64,000 nucleotides of DNA, from contig JAQFVV010006246.1 of the NCBI GenBank assembly GCA_028023455.1, positions 2,099,501 through 2,163,500 of the forward strand, read 5' to 3'. Made by a program: the position numbers and the translations under genes. The DNA comes from Epiperipatus broadwayi (lineage: Eukaryota > Onychophora > Udeonychophora > Euonychophora > Peripatidae). Each line of letters starts with the position of its first letter. Position 1 is the first letter of the stretch. This document shows, piece by piece, positions 41,188 to 53,076 of the stretch. The notes beneath the pieces were generated by a model that searched no databases, had not been told where the DNA came from, and saw only the letters and a program-made list of their open reading frames with translations.

Positions 41188-41823
41188 TTTAAATAAAATG
41201 GATTTCATAATTATGTAAATAGATACAGATTGTTCCTGAATTAATTATCTTAATTTCAATACTTTATATAAAAAAAATCTGCATACATTAATGTAACAAT
41301 TTTCAAGTATTATAAACAAACTGTTATATAAATTGACCTTTATATGCAAAAGAATGGACTTCTAGAAAAATCTCACTCTAAAGCTACGATTTTCAAGGAG
41401 ATGGCTAATTAGAACATGGAAAGTATGTGTGCTAAGCAAGTACAAATAAAACGTCGAAAGAGTTTGATCCATTTACCTGCAATAACAGATTGTTGTCTAA
41501 AGTTAATTATTCAATTTTCCAGAAATATAATTGCTTCAGAAAGCATATATATATAACAACAAGCATATTTGCATAAAGTCTTAATAATTAAATCACATAA
41601 TGTTACCTATAATATTATCCTGTGTGTGCGTGAAAATTGAAACATGCAAATAGAAGATTAATAATAGACTGTACTTTCTTTTATGCAAATTTCAAATTAT
41701 CACTTTTTTATTTATTTATATTTATTATTATTAAATAATTTGTTTTGTTATTGAACTTCTATTAATTTATTTAAAGTTATTGATATTTTCTGACTGGTAT
41801 CTCATTAATACTCCCAGGACATA
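41188..41823 (+). repeat. 5' LTR of the Gypsy-type relic
   Basis: It matches 45869-46665 in the same orientation from gatttcataattatgtaaat through gcaaaaga and taacagattgt to ttatttaaagttattgat. The edges are approximate because the copies have diverged and differ by about 160 bp in length. Decayed pol sequence follows. Confidence 0.75.
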
Positions 41824-44800
41824 GCAGAAATGATGAAGTCAACAGTTCAAGAATGACCTATGTATACAATAGCAAAATGTTGCAGACAGCAGTTTGACCA
41901 TACCTATGCAAAGAAACTAATAGCAGTTTCCCATAAGAATAACAGCAATTGCTTATAAAACCATCCAAAACAAGAATAATAGCATAATTATTTAGTAACA
42001 CAAAAGTATTTGACATGAAGAATGCCATTTTATGAAGTATTTATGTAGAACATGTGGAAAACTATATGTTCATAAAATATATGAGGAATAATTGAAAGTG
42101 TCTACAGTCATGATTTTTAGGATAAGTCATTGTAGAACCAGTAAAAGATGTGTGACCCTAAAATACTTCAGGGACTTTTATACAGTGAATCGCTTAAAAA
42201 ATGAAACAGATATTTCACTCCAAAAATAACAAAATGGATAATAAAATTGGGGTTAAGAAACAGACAATAATTACCATGTGAAAAACATGTAGATTATAAC
42301 ATAGCATATAGAATTTGGTGAAAGATTGTAATTTTCACCAAAAAAATTAATAATATGTTGTTAGCCGAATTTCTACATGGCATGTTGGATTCAAATTTCT
42401 GAAAAATAATGTTGAGTGACCATGACCTCAGCCATAAACATGTTATAGTGAACTGTGTCTTGTAAAACACTATGCTGAACAGTTCAATATTTTCATCTGG
42501 ATAAAATCTCTTTCAATATAGAAAACAGATACTAATACACCGAATTCCAAATGAAGGAAATTTGTTCTAACATGCTACTGTTGTGATACAACTGATCATT
42601 TAAATAGATACTGCAAACATAAAAGTAAAATAGGCATTATTTGAAAGCAAACATTTAATATGTATCTCTCATAATAAAAATCTCAGTGTCAAAACAATTA
42701 AATGTCAGACTACAAATCTGGAAAAGGGAGTGAATAGTAATTATAATATGAAGAATTTTAATAATATAAACAGTAACCATATATTGCTGGATGTGAACAT
42801 CTGAAATTAAAAATTAACCTATTGTTGATACCATATTTAAGATTGATTGAATATCAGCAGAAGATATTGTAAAAATATAACACTTCTGAAAATGGATAGT
42901 ATCACAATAGATATTAACAACAATATAAATGATAATGCACGGAAAGAGAACAATACCTGTAAAACTGAATTTGAGGATAAAATTTCTCCCATTATATATC
43001 ATAAACAAAGATTGTAGCCTGCTACTTGGCTGGAATTGGTTTCGTCTTTTAGGAATGCATATAAATTTCAGAAAGAGAATTCAAATGAAAACTATCACAG
43101 GGAAGAAGTTCCTAGTTTTTTTAAATCTAGACTAGCAGAGTTACAGTAAGGTCTGGTTGAAACTGAATTGATAAAAAAAATGCAACTCATTATCTGTAAA
43201 CCATAATAAAGTTCTATTTTCCTTAAAAGAGTAAGTAGAAAAAACTATGAATATAATAGTACAAAAGTGAATACAAACACAAAAGATTTAGCCAGGGTTA
43301 TGCCTGTAATTATTATTAGGAAATCAGATGGAAATTTTAGATTGTGTGGAACCTATAATTTTATGTTAAATAAATTTATTAATAAAGATACATATCCAGT
43401 TACTAGCATACATAAAATATTGACTTCATTGGAAAAAGCTTTGTATTTCAGAAAAGTAAACCTCAAAGTTGTATTCCATCAATTCCATGTGACATAAGGT
43501 ACAGTGGAATTATTATCATTAATAACATGTATGGGATTCTATAAGGTAATAAACTGCCATATGAAATTATAGACTCACTGTATACTTTCTTGGCAAAAAT
43601 GTATAATCTTTTTCATGAAATAGATGGCATAATTCTATGCTTAGATAATATTTTGATTATTGCAAACATCAGACTGGGCATTAGAAAGGCAAGTAAATAC
43701 ATTTTTTTAAAAACTGGATAAATTAGGAGCCAAGATAAATACAATAAAGTTTATTGATCTACAAATGATATAAAGCTTCTTGTGCAGATTATAAATAAAA
43801 AGTGAAAAAATTTAAATTCAGACAAAATGAAGGCCATAAAAACAATGTGAGTCCAAGAAATGTATAGGAAATTTCAAGCATATTTAGGACTGTTAAGAGT
43901 CTCCTTAAAAGTAGTTTCATTTGCTACCATCATTTTATCAACTGTTAAAAAAGAAAAAAAACATTGGAAATAGTCTAAAGAACAAAATTTAGTTTTCCAA
44001 AAACCAAGAATCTTATAATTTTAATTCAACTATTTATACTACCATAATCCTTTGGATAGTATTACTACAGATGCATCAGAATATGGTGGTGGAGCTGTAA
44101 TTTTTATTCATACTGTGAAAATGCATGCCCTATAGCCTATGTCTCAAGAACATTGTCAGCAGCTGTAAAAAACTGCAGCCAAATTAACAAAGAAATGGTA
44201 GTGGTTATTTTTACCATAAAAATTTCATTACTTGCTTTATAGATGAAAAATCAATGTGAATTATTGTCCATTCTAGAAATATTTGGTTCTGGAAAAAAAA
44301 TTCCTCAATACATGTCAATGCATACTACACGGGATAAATATATTATCAGAATAGATTATTAAGTAGTTTATAAGCAGGGAAAGCAGATTGAATACCCAGA
44401 TGCTTTATCACAGGTACCTTCTGCTAAAGGAGGACAATATGGTATTACCTAAAAAAATTATGTAGGCACTATGAACTTCATTTAATAGAAGTAATCACTA
44501 AGTGGAATAAACAAGACTAAGGTTATATCTAGTTACTGAGATGGTTGCCACAAAATTGTTCAATTAAAGTTATAAAGCCATTTGGAAAATAAGAGATAGC
44601 TTATAATCTTGCAGTTCTTGTGCATTATTGACTAACAACATATTTGTATCACCAGAAGATTAAATCCAAGTACTTAACACTTTATTAAGGTCATTCTGGA
44701 GTCATGTATATATAAACTTTAGCTAGATCTTATGACTGTGGCCAAATCTAAGTGGTGAAATGGAACAAATGTGAAAATAATGTCGCAGTTGTCATTAAGC

Positions 44801-45868
44801 TGCTAAATTACTGTCTAAAAAACACGAAGCACAGCCTAAGTCTATGCAACCTTGGAAATGTTTATATTTAAACCATGCAGAAACCAATACATGGATATAT
44901 ATTTTGATAAATGTTGATACATTTTCTCATTGGACTAAATGCAAGATGGTATAAAATATGAATACATAATTTATAATTAAATGGCTTAGAAAAATTTTTG
45001 TTATATTATTATCCAGAAATTATTGTAACCAATATCAGAACTGGTTTTGCCTTTCATCAATTTATGGATTATTTAGAAGACAAAGAAATATGGCATATTC
45101 TTACTTTACTTTATCATCTCCAAGTGTAATGGCATAGCTGAGAAAACTTCAACATTTGAAGATTATGCTAATAAAATTTATTATAAGGATGTATCAAAAG
45201 CACTAGTTGAAGCTATGTTTTATCAAAACTTTACTCCATGTACAGAAACTAACAAAGTACTGGCTGAGTTCTAATGCATTGGCATTTTAGCACTTATGTT
45301 ACTGTGTTATTGCCTCCTACAATTAAAAAATTTAAGAACAGTTTTGATTGTGAAAAATTTAAAATTGGAGAAAGTATGTGAATATGTAATATTTTAAAAA
45401 AGAAAAGAAACCAAGTTTGTCAAGCCAACTATAACTGATGAAACTAGAAAATGAAAAAGAAGTAAGAAATGTAAATCATTTATATCTTCATCCAAATGAG
45501 TTATGTGATACGTATTTTTGAATATAAATTAACAAAGAATGAAGAGAACTTGGACACGAAGAAAGTGGATCAAAAAATACTTTATTCAGCTGATCAAAAA
45601 AATACTTTGCTAGCTCAACAAAACATTAAAAAGACCATGAGAAAATAAATGAACACAGCATTGATTAAAATAAGTAAACTTGAGAAAAATCACAGTTATC
45701 CTAGACCAATACAAAAACAACAAATTATTAAAAACTTTACAGAAGAAAGAAGAAAGGGTTTCCTAGAAAGTCACATATATCTAGGTATCTTGATAGATTC
45801 TATATTTGAAGATATTATTTCTAGAATAGATAGAGGATTGGAATGGCTGTACTTGCATATATATAAAC
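41824..45868 (+). pseudogene. Gypsy-type LTR retrotransposon gag-pol relic
   Basis: The plus strand preserves the Gypsy order with many stops and frameshifts. A CCHC zinc knuckle (CYCCDTTDHLNRYC, spacing C-x2-C-x4-H-x4-C) lies at 42573-42614. The protease has VDTI near 42824 where DTG is expected, then SLLLGWNW at about 43.02 kb. RT shows KSDGNFRLCGTYN at 43.32 kb and CLDN at 43638-43649 in place of YLDD. RNase H shows TDASEYGGGAV near 44.07 kb and PIAYVSRTLSAA near 44.13 kb. Integrase shows GHSGV near 44.69 kb, CRSC at 44781-44792 and NGIAEK near 45.13 kb. Between the last two, the DNGT position reads NIRT. The catalytic changes and stops mean it is inactive. Env was not seen. Confidence 0.88.
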
Positions 45869-46665
45869 TGTAAACAAAATGGGATTTCATAATTATGTAA
45901 ATATGTACAAATTGTTTCTGAATTAATTATTTTAATTTTAATACTGTAGAAAAAATATATGCATGCTAATATTAATAATTTGCAAGTATAATAAACATAC
46001 TATTATGTAAATTGACCATTTACATGCAAAAGATCAGATTTATATATATATATAAACTAATTTAAGACTAGCATTTTTCAGAGAGATGTCTAATTAGAGT
46101 AAGAAAAGCTTGTGTATTCAGTAAGAACAAAGAAAACTTGGAGTGAGTATGATCTGTTTAATTTTAATAACAGATTGTCAGCTAAAGTATATGATTAAAT
46201 TTTCAAAAATTAAATTGGTTTGGAAAGCATGTATACACATATATAATAGTAACATGCACATGAGTGTAAAAGTCTTTGTAATAAAAATATTTGCTTATTA
46301 TATTGCACTGCATGTATGAGAAGTGCAACACAACCACATAATTAATATAATTTCAAAAACTTCAATAGACTTTTTTTCAGACAATGTAAGTTTAAAAATA
46401 AATATGTACAAAGTATCTAGAAAATTTTTTTTATTTAACCATTATAATATGATATGCTTAGCATGCTATTACGATTAAATAAAGCTTTTCTGTAATTATT
46501 TTTTAGAGGATTAATAATAGACTATATTTATTTTTTACAGAATTACAAATTATTTATTTATTATTTATTTCTATTTATTATTGTTAAATAAATTGACTTG
46601 TGTTAATTTATTTAAAGTTATTGATGCTCTCCTGACAGACATCTAATTAATACCTTCAGGATATA
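45869..46665 (+). repeat. 3' LTR of the Gypsy-type relic
   Basis: It starts tgtaaacaaaatggg and is homologous to 41188-41823. It is longer because of extra AT-rich sequence between about 46.3 and 46.5 kb. It contains aataaa-like signals. The divergence between the LTRs is large, so the insertion is old. Confidence 0.75.
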
Positions 46666-46721
46666 ATGAGTATATTTTGGATTTTTGAATATTTGAAATA
46701 CAGACTTATAATTATCTCTTG

Positions 46722-47893
46722 TAATAACTGAAACACAGGCTTGTTATATACCTGTGGCTATATATATGTAATATAGGGTATATGAGCACAGACTATCACA
46801 CCACCCACCTCTCTCCACTCTATTTAATAACACTGATACACCTAAACACATATATGCTGAAAAGATAAATAATCACCAATATATGTATTTCATGCTAAAC
46901 CAGCAATCATTAGTTGGTCCACACTATCATCTTTACACACATATATAGTATAAGTGCTCAGATATATATTAAGATAGACTATCCTCATAGTTTAATGGAC
47001 AGGCTTCAATCCACTCCACACTCCAACTCTTCAACCGTCCATCCAATTGAAAATCTGATGATGGAATGCTCAAAGGCCACCCTGAGGCCGAGATTATTGT
47101 CACACCCATGTTGACCTAAGGTCAATCTGAACCCACATGTACAGGACATAATCCATTTAATACATATGCAAGGATGGGCAGACATCTCTATAATGTAATA
47201 ACTGAAACACAGGCTTTTTATATACCTGTGGCTATATATATGTAATATAGGGTATATGAGCACAGACTTTCACACCACCCACCTCTCTCCACTCTATCTA
47301 ATAACACTGATACACCTAAACACATATATGCTGAAAAGATAAATAATCACCAATATACGTATTTCATGCTAAACCAGCAATCATCAGTTGGTCCACACTA
47401 TCATCTTTACACACATATATAGTATAAGTGCTCAGATATATATTAAGATAGACTATCCTCATAGTTTAATGGACAGGCTTCAATCCACTCCACACTCCAA
47501 CTCTTCAACCGTCCATCCAATTGAAAATCTGATGATGGAATGCTCAAAGGCCACCCTGAGGCCGAGATTATTATCACACCCATGTTGACCTAAGGTCAAT
47601 CTGAACCCCACATGTACAGGACATAATCCATTTAATACATATGCAAGGATCGGCAGACATCTCTATAATGTAATAACTGAAACACAGGCTTGTTATATAC
47701 CTGTGTCTATATATATGTAATATAGGGTATATGAGCACAGACTTTCACACCACCCACCTCTCTCCACTCTATCTAATAACACTGATACACCTAAACACAT
47801 ATATGCTGAAAAGATAAATAATCACCAATATACGTATTTCATGCTAAACCAGCAATCATCAGTTGGTCCACACTATCATCTTTACACACATAT
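46722..47893 (+). repeat. 474-bp tandem repeat, about 2.5 copies
   Basis: The units begin taataactgaaacacaggct at 46722, 47196 and 47671, with very high identity; the third stops at about 220 bp. The unit contains tagtttaatggacagg, which resembles a pol III A box, but no convincing B box follows. It gives repeated short open frames on both strands that are shared only because the DNA is duplicated. Confidence 0.92.
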
Positions 47894-48089
47894 AAAAAAA
47901 AAAAAAAAAAAAAAAAAATAAAAATTTCTATTATAATCACAAAAACCAATACCCCCCTTTTCACCTTCACCCACATATATATAAAATAATTTAATAAACA
48001 AAAAATATATAAAAGAAAATAATCACCAAAAACCCATTTCTTTAAAAAAAAAAAACTAATTTTTCCACACTATCATCTTTACACAATAT
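47894..48089. other. A-rich, noisy partial copy of the 474-bp unit (likely sequence error)
   Basis: A run of more than 20 A residues is followed by sequence that matches the unit piecewise (aataatcaccaa, then ccacactatcatctttacaca), with bases replaced by A or dropped. It lies at the turn of an inverted repeat, so it looks like low-quality consensus rather than biology. Confidence 0.55.
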
Positions 48090-48282
48090 AAATGATTATA
48101 TATGTGTGTAAAGATGATAGTGTGGACCAACTGATGATTGCTGGTTTAGCATGAAATACGTATATTGGTGATTATTTATCTTTTCAGCATATATGTGTTT
48201 AGGTGTATCAGTGTTATTAGATAGAGTGGAGAGAGGTGGGTGGTGTGAAAGTCTGTGCTCATATACCCTATATTACATAATT
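48090..48282 (-). repeat. Inverted copy of the start of the 474-bp unit
   Basis: The reverse complement of the first part of the unit (from ggtatatgagcacagac to the cacactatcatctttacac block), nearly identical to 47700-47890. Together with that copy it forms a foldback with arms of about 190 bp. Confidence 0.9.
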
Positions 48283-49184
48283 ATCTCTTGATAATTTTGT
48301 ATTAATTATTTAAAAAAAAAGAGTTTAATGTAGATATAAAATCAGTTATTTTGCTACTCTATATAAAAAGTAGCCTAGATATATCTTGATGGAGGGGGGG
48401 AGGAGGAATAAATTAATGCTTTTTTATATTATTGAGATGTTGTTAATATTTGTAAATGCTTTTTATTGAAGTTGAAAAATTGATTTGTATGTAAATTTGT
48501 GATGTTTTTAAAGTTAGAATGAAATTTTAAAATTGAGGTTTTATAGATTTAAATTCAATACAATTGCATGAAATTTGATGTATAACTAATTAATACCAGG
48601 TTAAATAGGAAACTAAACTTTTCAATAGTTCATATAGTTTCTTAGATATGAAGCAGAGGGTGGAAAATATTGAATATTTTGTATTTTCAATATTTAAAAT
48701 TCTTCTTAGAACTTTCATTTTTTAAGTAAAATTCACAAGAGGGTGTTATAGAGATTTTTTTCTTTCAATTTGATAACATTTTAAAATCAAGACTTAATAA
48801 AGTTAAGTTCAATATACTTTGTTGAAATTATGTTCATTTTAAAAAAATCTCTATGAAATTGATAGGACCTATTAATATTTTAAATAATTGACATAATATC
48901 CTAGATATGGAAGGAATGTTTTAAGTAATGCTTGTGATTTTTCTGGTTGCCATTCTATGCATAATTTAAATAATAAAAAAGTTTTCTTATAATATAATTT
49001 TGTTAAGCTTTTTTTTTTTTTAAAAAAAAAAAAGTTAAAAAAAAAAATGTCAACCAATTTTAAACAAAAAAGTTACTTACTGATTTATTATACTGAAATA
49101 CAAGTATAGTGTATTTACTTAAGCTGGATGTAATTAAATGGGAGCTCCCTACAATCATCCACTCTAGCCAATATAATCAATATA

Positions 49185-49355
49185 CATGTGTGGGAGATGA
49201 TGATCTGGACCAACTAATGAGTGCTGGTTCAGCATGAAATAGGTATAATGGAGATCATTTATTATTTTCACATGTATGTAGTCATGTGTATCATTATTGG
49301 ATAGAATGGATAACTTGTAGTGAGATTGAAAGTCTGGATTCAAATCTCCTTTAAT
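49185..49355 (-). repeat. Diverged inverted relative of the 474-bp unit
   Basis: The blocks ggaccaactaatgagtgctgg, cagcatgaaata and tgaaagtctg match the inverted copy at 48.1-48.3 kb in order, with roughly a quarter of the bases changed. An older insertion of the same family. Confidence 0.65.
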
Positions 49356-49461
49356 TACAACTGTATTATTATGCATATAAGTACATATACTAAATATATT
49401 TACATAAAGAGTATACATATTAACTTACTGCAGAAACGTCTAGTGATATATATATATATAT

Positions 49462-51092
49462 TGTGACGACCATGTAAAGTCATCGTCACACGTATATATT
49501 TATTAATAAAAATGAGATAAGTTAGCCACTAGAAAGTAATGAAAGTAAATGGATTAGCTACTAAAATTTAAAAAAAAAAAAGGAAAAGAAAAAGTTGAAA
49601 TTCAAATGTCGAAATTACTTTGATTTTTTTATAGTAAGAGAAGGGGAGGGGGTGCATAAAGAAATGTGTCTCTTTCTCTCTTTTAAAAAAAAAAAGGAGT
49701 AAGCCAAATGCTTGAAAGTTATTTCTACTTATTGTGGGAGTGGGGAAGGGGATGCATAAAGAAATGCGTCTTTTCCTCTCTTGTTAAAAACTATATTGTA
49801 ACAAGTTAAAATGAATTATAAACATAAATGTGAAAAATTAATTGTAAACTTTTAAATAAAAATTAAATGTAATATGTAATATAAAAACGATATGGCCATA
49901 GGTGTGAAAGTCTGTTGGACTAATTAAATTCTTCGGACAAAGAAAAGCTTATAATTACAGCTAAATTAATTAAAACCTACATTCCAGCCACTAATTAAAT
50001 AAAGAAACATGATGATAAGAATTGGTTGGAAATCTAAATCTTAATTAAAAATTTACAAAAACAATGAACAAAAGAAAGACAGTAAGAGAATTACAATTAT
50101 TATCTGTTCATTACTAGTAGAGATTTTGAGGAAGCAACAGCTCAAAAAAAATGAAAGAAGTGCGCGGCTAGTGGTGTTAAAGGGACGTGGGTTCATATTC
50201 AACCCATCTCACCACTGACTCACAATGTAAGATCTATGCCTGACCTGCTAGAGAGATCACCACTTCTGTGACTGGGAACTTAAAAATCTACCTAAAGAAT
50301 TGACAAGAAGTAAAAAAATGGAACAAGAAATAACCCCACAAACTGAGAGAGAAAGTCAATCCAGCCGACAGTGAAGAACATACCGTCTCTACAAAAAAAG
50401 GGATGATCTCCCACTGGATGGTAAAGAGCGCTTGAAAGAAGTAACCATGGAAACAACTACAATGAAAACCTAGGTAAAAGCATGCATGCATTTTAGTTTT
50501 TAATGTTCGTAAATAAATAAACAAGGAACAATTTTGATAAATTTAGAACTATACCCAATAGGACTTCAAATAACTTTAATATTTGATCTGTTTTACTATG
50601 TTTTATTATAGCCATGTATTTATATAAGTGTGTGTTTTTTTTATTATTGTTAAGTGTGTGTTTTTTTTATTATTGTTATCATGTATTTTTTTTGTATAAA
50701 AGTGAGTGTTATTAAACATATTTATTCGTAAATTGAATATACTTGCTTTATTCTCCTATCATCAAGCTACGACAGGGGGGAAACTGTAATTTAGTGATTA
50801 AAGGGGAAGGCTTATTTTAAAAGATATTCGTGTGCTGCTTGTTTGTGAGAATTTCCCAATTATAAAAAATAAATAGCAAGCGCTGGACATTTGTTAAATT
50901 TCTTGAAATAGTTAGCTTTGTTCAGCAGCTGAGGGTTCTTGATCGGGAAAAATAATGCCAAGCTAATATGTACGTATTGTCTCAGGGTTCAGTCAAGGGT
51001 ATAGATATGAAGTTAAATTTGTATCTGTATTAGCTCTCTGCTTGCATTGTAATGGCGTTGGTTAAATAAATAAATAAACAATATCCATTACA
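49462..51092 (+). mobile_element. LTR (about 1.6 kb) inserted at a (TA)n tract
   Basis: It begins tgtgacgacc just after (TA)n, and has an internal inverted pair (tgtgacga and tcgtcaca) within the first 30 bp. It ends ccattaca directly before a primer-site-like sequence. A tataaaa-like element and an aataaa-rich tail are present near 50.69 and 51.07 kb. A tandem duplication of about 27 bp occurs near 50.63-50.69 kb. No coding region is expected in an LTR and none is seen. Confidence 0.6.
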
Positions 51093-51112
51093 GTTGGAGG
51101 CTAAGCCGGGAT
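51093..51112 (+). promoter_or_regulatory. Retroelement primer-binding-site-like sequence
   Basis: The sequence gttggaggctaagccgggat directly follows the LTR end. It resembles the tRNA-Pro-type primer site TGGGGGCTCGTCCGGGAT in its GG.GGCT..xCCGGGAT frame. About 170 bp of AT-rich internal sequence follows before the next (TA)n, so the element is truncated. Confidence 0.5.
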
Positions 51113-51290
51113 ATTTCGGTTAGCAAAACTGATAGTAAACAAATAAGAGTAAATAAATAAAAGGAAGAATCAAAGTTGTGAAAAAAATAAAGTATAATAA
51201 ATAAGTATAATATAAAATATAATAATAGAAATAAAATTAAAATCAAATCAAACCATCCAAATAACCATTTCCGTTATAATATATATATAT

Positions 51291-51392
51291 GTTATATATA
51301 GAGTAAGTAAAAAACAAACTCTTAACAAGCTTCAAAAATACCCTCAACCTCAGACCGCAGTTTCTGCATCTAGCATCATCAGTGAGGTGTTA
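51291..51392 (+). repeat. 102-bp direct repeat, copy 1
   Basis: Identical to 51659-51760 except for one A/G difference. It contains aacaagcttcaaaaatacc and tctagcatcatcagtgagg. It is part of a small composite element, 51.28-51.80 kb. Confidence 0.92.
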
Positions 51393-51479
51393 GGGAATAA
51401 AAATACTAGAACTAGTCTAGCATTTTATCAATGCCTAACTATTGACAAGAAAATCTGAAACCTTCAGACATTTAAATGT

Positions 51480-51600
51480 CCAAAAATCCAGCTATCTAAC
51501 TCAAATAGCCATATGGGACTGAACCAAGTTCAGCTACACCATATATTAATACCTCTAGCAATATAAAATCGCCAAAGCATTAATAGCAAAAACTAAAATT
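51480..51600. repeat. Diverged end module of the 12.9-13.4 kb family
   Basis: The blocks agctatctaactcaaatagc, catatgggactgaa and ttcagct, then caccatatattaatacctct, follow the same order as in the 13.35 kb copy. This links the two repeat families. Confidence 0.55.
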
Positions 51601-51801
51601 AAATTGATAAAAAATCAAATCAGATGACGTAATTTTAATAAAGCTCGTATTTACAAATGTTATATATAGAGTAAGTAAAAAACAAACTCTTAACAAGCTT
51701 CAAAAATACCCTCAACCTCAGACCGCGGTTTCTGCATCTAGCATCATCAGTGAGGTGTTATTAAAATTAGGTCATCTGACTTGATTTTTTATCAATTTAA
51801 T
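51598..51801. repeat. Inverted repeat (43-bp arms) enclosing the second 102-bp copy
   Basis: The arms at 51598-51640 and 51759-51801 are reverse complements with one or two mismatches (core aaaaaatcaa, cagatgac). Copy 2 of the 102-bp repeat (51659-51760) lies between the arms and overlaps the right one by two bases. Confidence 0.85.
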
Positions 51802-51811
51802 ATATATATAT

Positions 51812-53076
51812 TGTGCTGGTCAAAACATGTTTATCCATCTAACATAAGCTGGAACTCACAAACTGTACTTCAAACCCAGTCAAGCCCAAGATTTAGGTCA
51901 GGGACCAGCCTGGTTCGAACCCACTCTCTAAGCCCCAGATCTAACACCTAATGAATAACATAATAGTGATGGCACATGAGAATCTTAATTCGGCTGACTC
52001 ACAAAGCTGAGCAAAACAATGAGACATCTATTAACTATGACTATATTAAAATAATATATAAGCATGGCTGTAATATGTGGAAGTGGAGAAAAGAAGGAAT
52101 TAGAACTACTCAAATAAGTTAGACAATAAAATATATAGTTTAATATACTGACAAATCATTATACATTTACAAATAAATTATATACATTAGTGTGTGCGTG
52201 AATGAGCAAGCGGTAGATGATTACATAGTGTCATTCATGCTATTATTTCTCATATGCTCTTTATTAGCTAAATAATATATTACAAATAAACACACATCTT
52301 TGGTGGGTCTAATATTAAGATGCCAATCGAATATTAGAAAGAATTACATAATACTGCAATTAACGCTTTGATTTACGATTCAGAAATGTGGTGGCTAACA
52401 TATATTTTTTTTAGGAGCATTCTGAAATTCATTATACATATGATATAAACTATTTTCATGCCATTGAGGTCATGAAAATAAATAAAATACATTTGAAACA
52501 TTTGATTATATTTGAATCTATGACAAAATATTTAATGAAAATTATTTTAACAATAGTAAGATGAATGCTTTATTATGCCCAAGGCATATAGATACTCTTA
52601 AATATAGATATATAAATTACAATGGTGAGATTGTATATGATTGAAATAAACTTAATTAATAAAATAGAAGTAAATGGCATTTATATATATATTTTAAACA
52701 AAGCGTAATTTTAATATTAGAGCATTAAAACTGGGTCATGAAGCAATAGAAATAAGTATACGAGAAGTTTGCGGTGCTGACATTATAACCAAGAAATAAC
52801 AGGAAATGTCATGCTTCTGGATGAAAGATGAAGTGGATGGGCATAGCATATGCCATACTTAGGGATCACCGCCAGAGGCCTTTTTATATGAAGAATTGGA
52901 AGGGCATAGCGTGTGCCAGACTTAGGGGTTACAGCCATGGGCCTTTTTATACAAAGAAGTGATATGCATAGCGTGTTCCAAACTTATGGGATCACAGCCA
53001 GAGGCATTTTATACAGAATAAATAACGAGAAATCTATGGATTCGATCTTGTCGCAACCCCCAGATTAAAAAGCACA
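51812..53076 (+). mobile_element. Probable solo LTR, 1,265 bp
   Basis: It starts TGTGCT and ends AGCACA, a perfect 6-bp inverted terminus with TG...CA. It is flanked by tatata on both sides, compatible with a 5-bp TATAT target duplication, though the (TA)n context makes this weak evidence. It contains CpG-bearing, GC-richer stretches and three tandem 62-63 bp units near its 3' part. No primer site follows, which favours a solo LTR. The boundary could instead be the next (TA)n at 54.5 kb. Confidence 0.5.
52839..53017 (+). repeat. 62-63 bp tandem repeat, 3 copies
   Basis: Each unit reads gcatagc.t.tgccatactt-like, then a.ggg.t.ac.gccag.ggc and tttttata. The spacing is 63 and 62 bp. Their position in the putative LTR suits U3 enhancer repeats; that role is inference. 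Confidence 0.85.

Noticed and set aside
46914-47588. Two identical 66-residue open frames
   Set aside because: They are identical only because they sit in adjacent copies of the 474-bp tandem repeat. There is no protein evidence.
50155-50230. tRNA-like stretch (ggctagtggtgttaaaggga then gggttcatattcaaccc)
   Set aside because: The B-box-like hairpin is present, but no cloverleaf with acceptor and anticodon stems can be drawn. It lies inside an LTR.
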